This document shows, piece after piece, positions 1 to 4,041 of a stretch of 6,847 nt of DNA. The notes beneath the pieces were generated by a model. It ran no database searches and had not been told where the DNA came from. It was given only the letters and a program-made list of their open reading frames with translations. Position 1 is the stretch's first letter, and the number at the start of each line of letters is the position of its first letter. A program made the position numbers and the translations under genes. This DNA comes from CAZBGL01 sp964491375 (lineage in GTDB: Bacteria; Desulfobacterota; Deferrisomatia; Deferrisomatales; Deferrisomataceae): the NCBI GenBank assembly GCA_964491375.1, contig CAZBGL010000186.1:1-6847 (forward strand), read 5' to 3'.

Positions 1-621
1 CGCCCCCTTGACCCGCCAGACCGTGGGGCGGCCCGGCGGGGTCGGTTCCGCGGTCTCCAGCAGCATGCATTCCTCGAGCACCCACTCGAGCCGGCCCAGT
101 GCTTCGAGTTCACCCGCCAGCCGGTCGCGAAGGTCCAGGAGGTGGCGGGTGTCCGCAGCCGCGTACGCGAGGAGTTCCCGGGAGAGAGGCCGGGCCGACC
201 AGTCGGCCTGCTGGTGCCGTTTCTCGAGGCGGACCCCGAAGAACTCCTCCAGCAGCACCGAGAGCCCGAACCGTGTCCGGCCCGTGAAGCGGGCCGCGAT
301 CATGGTGTCGAACACGCCCTGTAGGGCGATGCCGTGGTCTTTCTTGAGCAGACGGATGTCGTAGTCCGCTCCGTGCATCACCTTTTCCACGGCCGGATCC
401 TCCAGGATGTCGACCAGGTCGGGGACCCACCGAGGATCCTCCAGGGGGTCGAGCACGGCGTCCACCCCAGGGATCGAGATCTGCACCAGGCACACTTTCT
501 CGCGGTAACGGTGCAGGCTGTCGGCCTCCAGGTCCAACGCGATCCGGGGCTGTTCCCGGCACACGGCCAGGAACTCCCGGATCGCCCGGGCGGTGGTGAG
601 GTAGAGCGGTTCTGTTTCCAC
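1..621 (-). CDS. rnd: RNase D-type 3'-5' exoribonuclease, N-terminal part (3' end outside window)
   Basis: A DEDD-family 3'-5' exonuclease, which in RNase D trims the 3' ends of tRNA and other small RNAs in the cytoplasm. The 207 visible codons cover the whole catalytic domain. Exo I is LDLEAD with D30 and E32; Exo II is HGADYDIRLL with D88; Exo III is YAAADTRHL with Y153 and D157, the DEDDy form. The QADWSARPL stretch (138-146) before Exo III is typical of RNase D. The family is usually about 370-390 residues with C-terminal HRDC domains, so roughly the second half would lie beyond position 1. The GTG start at 621-619 is chosen because GGAAGGAAG (635-627) sits five bases upstream; an upstream in-frame GTG lacks such a site. 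It is transcribed away from the Hsp20 genes. A shorter ribonuclease D-like protein without HRDC domains cannot be excluded. Confidence 0.9.
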   Translation of the reverse strand, partial: METEPLYLTTARAIREFLAVCREQPRIALDLEADSLHRYREKVCLVQISIPGVDAVLDPLEDPRWVPDLVDILEDPAVEKVMHGADYDIRLLKKDHGIALQGVFDTMIAARFTGRTRFGLSVLLEEFFGVRLEKRHQQADWSARPLSRELLAYAAADTRHLLDLRDRLAGELEALGRLEWVLEECMLLETAEPTPPGRPTVWRVKGA

Positions 622-684
622 GCGTGCTTCCTTCCGGTTCCTCGAGCGGACTGCGGATTGCCCCACCGTTGTAGGGCCGGGGCG

Positions 685-713
685 ATTGTGGCATTCCCCG
701 CGCGCCTTGCCAA
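685..713 (-). promoter_or_regulatory. Candidate sigma-70 promoter for the RNase D gene
   Basis: Read on the minus strand, TTGGCA (713-708, 5 of 6 matches to TTGACA) is followed after 17 bases by CACAAT (690-685, 4 of 6 matches to TATAAT). The start would be near 678, leaving a leader of about 57 bases before the GTG at 621. Its -35 overlaps that of the opposite Hsp20 promoter. Confidence 0.4.
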
Positions 714-735
714 CCCGCGGGCGGAGACTTAGGTT
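707..735 (+). promoter_or_regulatory. Candidate sigma-70 promoter for the Hsp20 operon
   Basis: The -35 element TTGCCA (707-712, 5 of 6 matches to TTGACA) is followed after exactly 17 bases by TAGGTT (730-735, matching the TAnnnT core of the -10). Predicted transcription start is near 742, giving a leader of about 38 bases that includes the AAGGAGG ribosome binding site (767-773). The -10 match is weak, so this is a candidate only. Confidence 0.4.
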
Positions 736-779
736 TCCGCTGGCTCCGGAGCACAGCCAAACACCGAAGGAGGTGAACC

Positions 780-1229
780 ATGGCGGTTTGGGATCCTTTC
801 CGCGAGCTGGAGCGGTTGCGGCAGGAGATGGACCGGATCTTCGAGAGCGTGCTTCCCTCGCGCAGCTGGGCCCTAGAGTTCCTGCCCGGCGCGGCGGCCC
901 GGCGTTACCCCCGGGTGAACGTGGCCGAGCAGGACGACCAGTACATCGTCGAGGCCCTGGCGCCGGGCGTGGATCCGGCCACCTTGGACGTGAGCGTGAA
1001 GGACAACGTGCTGACCGTTTCGGGCGAAAAGAAGGCGCCCGAGGGGGTGCGCGCCGAGGCGTACCACCGGAACGAACGCTCGGCGGGCCGGTTCGTGCGC
1101 AGCATCGAACTGCCGGCCGACGTGGACACCGCCAAGGTCAAGGCCGTGTACGCGGACGGCATCCTGCAGGTGGTGCTGCCCAAGGCGCCCGAGGCACGGC
1201 CGAAGCGGATCGAGATCGAACTGGGCTGA
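780..1229 (+). CDS. Small heat-shock protein, Hsp20/alpha-crystallin family (first of pair)
   Basis: A 149-residue ATP-independent cytoplasmic holdase chaperone, which binds unfolding proteins and passes them to DnaK/ClpB. The N-terminus MAVWDPFRELERLRQEMDRIF is the usual amphipathic arm of bacterial Hsp20 proteins. The alpha-crystallin domain runs from about residue 43 to 136 and ends in the signature GILQVVLPK (127-135). A C-terminal I-x-I motif (IEI, 144-146), which docks into a neighbouring dimer during oligomer assembly, is present. There is no cysteine. The ATG is preceded at six bases by AAGGAGG (767-773), a near-ideal Shine-Dalgarno sequence that fits high expression. The stop codon lies 11 bases before the next Hsp20 gene, so the two are almost certainly co-transcribed. 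Length and motifs are normal for the family. Confidence 0.96.
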   Translation: MAVWDPFRELERLRQEMDRIFESVLPSRSWALEFLPGAAARRYPRVNVAEQDDQYIVEALAPGVDPATLDVSVKDNVLTVSGEKKAPEGVRAEAYHRNERSAGRFVRSIELPADVDTAKVKAVYADGILQVVLPKAPEARPKRIEIELG

Positions 1230-1240
1230 GGAGGTGGGTC

Positions 1241-1639
1241 ATGAGCACGGTGGAGCGGACCGTTCCCGAGACCACGCCCGCGGCCACGCCGGCCCAGGAG
1301 GTGACCCGGCAGCCGGAGCGGTACGCGGTGCCCCTGGTGGACATCTACGAGGAACAGGACAAACTGGTTGTCCTGGCCGATCTTCCGGGAGTCCGGAAAG
1401 AGGGACTGAGCGTGCAGGTGGAGCAGGGCATCCTGACCATCGAGGGCAAGGTGGAGCGCGACACCCCCGGCACGGTGCTCAGCCGGGAGTTCACCCTGGT
1501 ACCGTTCTTCCGTCAGTTCCGGATCACCGAGGCCATCGACACCGAAAAGATCCGGGCGAGCCTGAAGAACGGGGTGCTCCGGCTGGAGCTGCCCAAGGCC
1601 GAGGCGGCCAAGCCCCGGAAGATTCCGGTGGAGACGTGA
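1241..1639 (+). CDS. Small heat-shock protein, Hsp20/alpha-crystallin family (second of pair)
   Basis: A 132-residue Hsp20 protein in the same operon as the preceding one. The N-terminal arm (1-27) is Thr/Pro/Glu-rich and lacks the amphipathic WDPFREL-type helix seen in its neighbour. The alpha-crystallin domain spans about 29-119, opens with VPLVDIYEEQDKLVVLADLPG and ends in GVLRLELPK (111-119); a C-terminal IPV motif (128-130) supplies the I-x-I/V anchor. GGAGG at 1230-1234 lies six bases before the ATG and begins just after the upstream stop codon, so translation may be coupled. The two paralogues differ strongly in the N-terminal arm and core, as in other bacterial tandem sHsp pairs that form mixed or specialised oligomers; a functional split here is inference. 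A strong terminator follows at 1666-1699. Confidence 0.95.
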   Translation: MSTVERTVPETTPAATPAQEVTRQPERYAVPLVDIYEEQDKLVVLADLPGVRKEGLSVQVEQGILTIEGKVERDTPGTVLSREFTLVPFFRQFRITEAIDTEKIRASLKNGVLRLELPKAEAAKPRKIPVET

Positions 1640-1665
1640 CCGCGGACGGAACGGTGCGGGAACGC

Positions 1666-1699
1666 GGACAGGAGGCCTCCGGGCCTCCTGTCCCTTTTT
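1666..1699 (+). terminator. Intrinsic terminator of the Hsp20 operon
   Basis: A perfect 12-bp stem, GGACAGGAGGCC (1666-1677) pairing with GGCCTCCTGTCC (1682-1693), closes on a four-base TCCG loop and is followed by a run of five T (1695-1699). It begins 27 bases after the second Hsp20 stop codon. Confidence 0.93.
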
Positions 1700-1822
1700 C
1701 GGGGACGGCGCAGGGAAAACGTTTTCCGTTTTTGGAGAGGAAATGACAGCCCCCTGTTCCGTTCCTCTGTACCCGACCGCGTGAACGGCCGAAATTTCGA
1801 GCCCTTCCGGCTACGGCCGATG
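1700..1822. promoter_or_regulatory. Gene-free upstream control region with palindromes
   Basis: No open reading frame in this stretch looks real. It holds a perfect 14-bp palindrome (1714-1727), a shorter perfect palindrome CGAAATTTCG (1790-1799) and a direct repeat of ACGGCCGA (1785-1792 and 1813-1820) that ends just before the -24 element of the sigma-54 promoter. The position fits binding sites for an enhancer-binding activator, but none is proven. Confidence 0.45.
1714..1727. promoter_or_regulatory. 14-bp perfect palindrome, candidate activator binding site
   Basis: GGAAAACGTTTTCC is fully self-complementary and lies about 120-135 bases upstream of the start predicted for the sigma-54 promoter, the usual distance for an enhancer-binding-protein site. 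It is followed by a T run (1729-1733), so a weak back-up terminator for the Hsp20 operon is the main alternative. Confidence 0.4.
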
Positions 1823-1838
1823 TGGCCTGACTATTGCA
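1823..1838 (+). promoter_or_regulatory. Sigma-54 (-24/-12) promoter of the PEP-CTERM gene
   Basis: TGGCCTGACTATTGCA matches the RpoN consensus TGGCACGnnnnTTGCA: the GG (1824-1825) and GC (1836-1837) dinucleotides are separated by exactly ten bases, and TGGC and TTGCA are both intact. The predicted start is near 1849, giving a leader of about 120 bases before the PEP-CTERM gene. Transcription from such promoters requires an ATPase activator. In several exosortase-encoding bacteria PEP-CTERM genes are linked to the PrsK/PrsR sensor kinase and sigma-54-type response regulator, which makes that pair the likely regulator, encoded elsewhere. Confidence 0.75.
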
Positions 1839-1899
1839 CATCTTCAACTCTGGGGACAGTTCAAAGGTTCTGATGCGCCGTCCATGCCCTGTCGGTTCG

Positions 1900-1923
1900 C
1901 GGGACCCCCTGTCGGGAGTCCCG
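1900..1923 (+). other. Hairpin in the 5' leader of the PEP-CTERM gene
   Basis: CGGGAC (1900-1905) pairs with GTCCCG (1918-1923); after one C/A mismatch the stem continues as CCC/GGG around a TGTC loop. The hairpin is about 33 bases upstream of the ribosome binding site and has no T run, so it is not a terminator. It may stabilise the leader or be incidental in GC-rich DNA. Confidence 0.3.
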
Positions 1924-1969
1924 GTGTGAGGGGTTCGTTCCACCCGTTGGGGGGGAAGGAGGTCAGGTG

Positions 1970-2662
1970 ATGGCGCAGAACCCATCCCTCCGTGTCCCAC
2001 GCTCCGCAGGCCTTTTGCTGACCCTTCTGGGGGTCCTCCTCTTGCCGGTGTACGGGCCCGTCTGGGCCATGTGGATCGCGGACCAAGATTTAAGCGATGA
2101 CAATATCATCACAGCCCAGTTTGAGGACGACCAGAAGAACGAATTGATCGTCTGGGAGGACTACAACGAAAAGTACCTGGTGCCCTACAAGTCCCACGAC
2201 GGATACGGCATCGTCAACTCGCAGGGAGGGTATTTCGACAAGGTCGTGACGTTTGAGGATGGCGATATAGATGGTCTGTGGGCCCTGGATTTCCGGGTGA
2301 CCAACACGAGCCCGTATACGTGGTCCGACTACCACTTCGAGTTCTGGGACGCCTCGTTCACCCAGCGGTGGGCGGATTTTCCATTGGTCACGACCGATCC
2401 AAACCTCTATCCACAGGCAGAGATCTTCCAGAATTGGTCCTTCGACGGATCCATGCTCCAGTTCTGGGCGCCGGGCTGGCAGTCGCCGGGCCAGACCCAG
2501 CAGCTCGTGTTCTGGTTCGATCCCTCCAAGATCAACAGTGGCCAAGCTGGTTCATTCGGTATCCGCCAGGTGGCCACCACCGTGCCCGAGCCCGGCACCC
2601 TGATCCTTCTGGGGAGCGGGTTGGCCGCGTTCGCGGTGCGGAGGCGCCGTAAGGCCACCTGA
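1970..2662 (+). CDS. Secreted PEP-CTERM sorting-domain protein of unknown function
   Basis: A 230-residue exported protein. An N-terminal signal peptide is clear: basic residues R8 and R11, a hydrophobic core at about 14-27, and likely cleavage after VWA (31-33). The C-terminus is a textbook PEP-CTERM tripartite signal: PEP at 206-208, a hydrophobic segment at about 211-223, and the basic tail RRRRK (224-228). The family is known to be processed by a membrane exosortase, and its members are often linked to exopolysaccharide. The mature region is acidic, rich in Trp, Tyr and Phe, has no cysteine and looks like a beta-sandwich; FRVTNTSPYTWSDYHFEFWD (108-127) resembles a stretch common in other PEP-CTERM proteins. 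I recognise no catalytic motif. AAGGAGG (1956-1962) is seven bases before this ATG; an adjacent in-frame GTG at 1967 is only four bases away and less likely. The first third of the mature-protein coding region is visibly less GC-rich than its neighbours. The gene is monocistronic, between two terminators. Confidence 0.9.
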   Translation: MAQNPSLRVPRSAGLLLTLLGVLLLPVYGPVWAMWIADQDLSDDNIITAQFEDDQKNELIVWEDYNEKYLVPYKSHDGYGIVNSQGGYFDKVVTFEDGDIDGLWALDFRVTNTSPYTWSDYHFEFWDASFTQRWADFPLVTTDPNLYPQAEIFQNWSFDGSMLQFWAPGWQSPGQTQQLVFWFDPSKINSGQAGSFGIRQVATTVPEPGTLILLGSGLAAFAVRRRRKAT

Positions 2663-2688
2663 TCCAAGCGTTGGTGGGGCATCCCACG

Positions 2689-2717
2689 GGCACCCGTTTC
2701 CGGGTGCCTTTCTTTTT
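2689..2717 (+). terminator. Intrinsic terminator of the PEP-CTERM gene
   Basis: GGCACCCG (2689-2696) pairs perfectly with CGGGTGCC (2701-2708) around a TTTC loop and is followed by TTTCTTTTT (2709-2717). It lies 26 bases after the stop codon and insulates the downstream operon. Confidence 0.9.
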
Positions 2718-2743
2718 GGGCGCGGATGCCCGGCGACTCGGCC

Positions 2744-2772
2744 TTGCCCCCCGGGGGCCTCCCTGGTATGTT
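2744..2772 (+). promoter_or_regulatory. Candidate sigma-70 promoter of the IclR-hcr operon
   Basis: TTGCCC (2744-2749, 4 of 6 matches) and TATGTT (2767-2772, 4 of 6 matches) are separated by 17 bases. A start about seven bases after the -10 falls at 2779-2780, on the ATG chosen for the regulator gene, so the message may be leaderless; no Shine-Dalgarno sequence is visible before that ATG. The spacer holds the symmetric run CCCCCGGGGG (2748-2757), which could contribute to an operator. Confidence 0.4.
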
Positions 2773-2779
2773 CGTAGCC

Positions 2780-3562
2780 ATGAACACGTTCAGTATGGCA
2801 AACGAAACAACCGTTCCCGCCGTGGCCAAGGCGTTCGCGGTGCTCCGGTGGGTGGCCGGCCGCGAAAAGGCTGTGGGCGTGTCCGAGATCGCCCGGGCCA
2901 CGGGCATCAGCAAGGCCACGGTGCACGGCCTGGTGCGGGCGCTGCGGGCCGAGGGCGCCCTGGAGGAGGCGGGGCCGAAGCGCTACCGCCTGGGGCCGGC
3001 CCTGCTGGACCTCGCCCTGGGCCGCACCCCGCGCGCCCGGCTCGAGGCCGCGTGCCGGCCGGCCGCAGAACGGGTGGCGCGCCACACGGGGCTGAGCGCC
3101 ATGCTGGGGGTGGCCGAGGGCCCAAAACTCCGGATCGTGCTCGTGGCCGAAGGGCGGGACGAGGTGCGGGTGAACGCGGAGCCGGGCATGGCCATCCCGC
3201 TCGCGGCCGGCGCCACCGGCAAGGTGGCCATGGCATGGCACCTTCTCCCGGTCCCGAACCCCCTGCCGCGGTTCACCCAGCGCAGCATCACGAACCCGGC
3301 GGCCATGGCCCGGGAACTCGACACGGTGCGGGAGCGGGGCGTGGCGTTCGACCGGGGGGAGTACCTGCCCGGCGTGGTGGCCGCGGCCGCACCGGTGTTC
3401 GGTGCCGGGGAACAGCCGGCGGGGATCCTGTACGCGGTGGGGCTGGAGGGCATGGTGGACGCCCGGCGCCTGGAGGCGGCCGGCGAGGCGGTGCGCGCCG
3501 CCGCGCGGGAGGCGGGCGCAGCCCTGGGCGGGGCTCCGGTTGCGGAACGGAGGCACCCATGA
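2780..3562 (+). CDS. IclR-family transcriptional regulator, probable regulator of the hcr operon
   Basis: A 260-residue one-component regulator. The N-terminal winged helix-turn-helix is clear: VPAVAKAFAVLRWVA (12-26) is the usual first helix, and VSEIARATGISKATVHGLVRAL (34-55) is the helix-turn-helix, followed by the wing KRYRLG (67-72). The rest is an IclR effector domain, with GATGKVAMA in the middle and the conserved run RFTQRSITNP, then ELDTVRERGVAFDRGEYLPGV and an AAPVFGAG-type segment. IclR proteins bind small organic acids or aromatic compounds; PobR and PcaR/PcaU are relatives that control aromatic catabolism. Possible starts in the same frame are 2726, 2768, 2780 and 2795. I prefer 2780 because the upstream options run into the promoter and the protein then begins at the normal place for the family. 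The stop overlaps the next start (ATGA), so regulator and enzyme genes are translated together, implying autoregulation. The ligand is unknown. Confidence 0.88.
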   Translation: MNTFSMANETTVPAVAKAFAVLRWVAGREKAVGVSEIARATGISKATVHGLVRALRAEGALEEAGPKRYRLGPALLDLALGRTPRARLEAACRPAAERVARHTGLSAMLGVAEGPKLRIVLVAEGRDEVRVNAEPGMAIPLAAGATGKVAMAWHLLPVPNPLPRFTQRSITNPAAMARELDTVRERGVAFDRGEYLPGVVAAAAPVFGAGEQPAGILYAVGLEGMVDARRLEAAGEAVRAAAREAGAALGGAPVAERRHP

Positions 3563-4041
3563 GAACCCTGCGGATGACCGTGAACGGCGACCCGGTGGAG
3601 GTGGCCGTGCGCGACCACGAGACCCTGCTCCAGGTCCTGCGGCAGCGCCTGGGACTCACGGGCACGAAGCAGGGGTGCGGCCTGGGCGCGTGCGGGGCGT
3701 GCACCGTGCTCCTGGACGGGGTGCCGGTGCTTTCGTGCATCCTCCTGGCCGCGGACGTAGAAGGCCGCGAGGTCACCACGATCGAGGGCCTGGCCCGGGG
3801 CGGGCGCCTGCACCCCGTTCAGGAGGCGTTCCTCGAGGCGGGCGCGGTCCAGTGCGGCTATTGCACGCCGGGCATGGTGCTGGCGGCCAAAGCGCTCCTC
3901 GACCGGGACCCGCGGCCCGACCGGGGCGCGATCCGCCGGGCCCTTTCGGGCAACCTGTGCCGGTGCACCGGCTACGTGAAGATCGTGGACGCGGTGGAGC
4001 GGGCTGCGGCCCGCCTGGCCGGGGAAGGAGGCGCCCGATGA
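3559..4041 (+). CDS. hcrC: 2Fe-2S (gamma) subunit of 4-hydroxybenzoyl-CoA reductase-like molybdoenzyme
   Basis: A 160-residue iron-sulfur subunit of the xanthine oxidase family that carries electrons between the molybdenum and flavin subunits. The plant-ferredoxin-like cluster is bound by C40, C45, C48 and C60 (C-x4-C-x2-C-x11-C, in GCGLGACGACTVLLDG). The second, helical-domain cluster is bound by C99, C102, C134 and C136 (QCGYCTPGM and NLCRCTGY). All eight cysteines are present and length is normal. The start is set by GGAGG (3549-3553) five bases before the ATG and by the family N-terminus; it overlaps the IclR stop, and its own stop overlaps the alpha-subunit start (ATGA at 4038-4041). The subunit alone does not reveal the substrate, as CO, xanthine, aldehyde and aromatic-CoA enzymes share it. 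The hcrC assignment rests on the beta subunit downstream. It acts in the cytoplasm, with no signal peptide. Confidence 0.9.
   Translation: MRTLRMTVNGDPVEVAVRDHETLLQVLRQRLGLTGTKQGCGLGACGACTVLLDGVPVLSCILLAADVEGREVTTIEGLARGGRLHPVQEAFLEAGAVQCGYCTPGMVLAAKALLDRDPRPDRGAIRRALSGNLCRCTGYVKIVDAVERAAARLAGEGGAR

Larger units (their letters stand above)
622..779. promoter_or_regulatory. Divergent intergenic region between RNase D gene and Hsp20 operon
   Basis: No gene is supported in these 158 bases. The region must drive transcription both ways. Two candidate sigma-70-type promoters lie back to back around 707-713 and are listed separately. I see no CIRCE element (the HrcA operator) and no convincing sigma-32 promoter, although the downstream genes encode heat-shock proteins. 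Confidence 0.6.

Noticed and set aside
110..781. A 223-codon minus-strand frame overlapping the RNase D gene
   Set aside because: It is out of frame with the exonuclease motifs and is Arg/Pro/Gly-rich; the RNase D frame shows all three Exo motifs.
686..1240. Upstream in-frame extension of the second Hsp20 protein
   Set aside because: It runs through the first Hsp20 gene in the wrong frame and is low-complexity; the ATG at 1241 has GGAGG six bases upstream.
1524..2086. Minus-strand open frames across the region between the Hsp20 and PEP-CTERM genes
   Set aside because: They cross a strong terminator and the sigma-54 promoter, have no family motif, and show no good ribosome binding site, so I treat the region as regulatory.
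2718..2731. Short inverted repeat GGGC...GCCC just after the PEP-CTERM terminator
   Set aside because: Only four base pairs in GC-rich DNA; expected by chance and not worth a feature.
2671..3558. Upstream in-frame extension of the 2Fe-2S subunit
   Set aside because: It overlaps the IclR gene in another frame and gives a Gly/Arg-rich product; the family N-terminus begins at 3559.
3402..4037. Upstream in-frame extension of the alpha subunit to an earlier ATG
   Set aside because: It would overlap the complete gamma-subunit gene and adds Arg/Gly/Pro-rich sequence unlike the family; the ATG at 4038 has an AAGGAGG site and family-type N-terminus.
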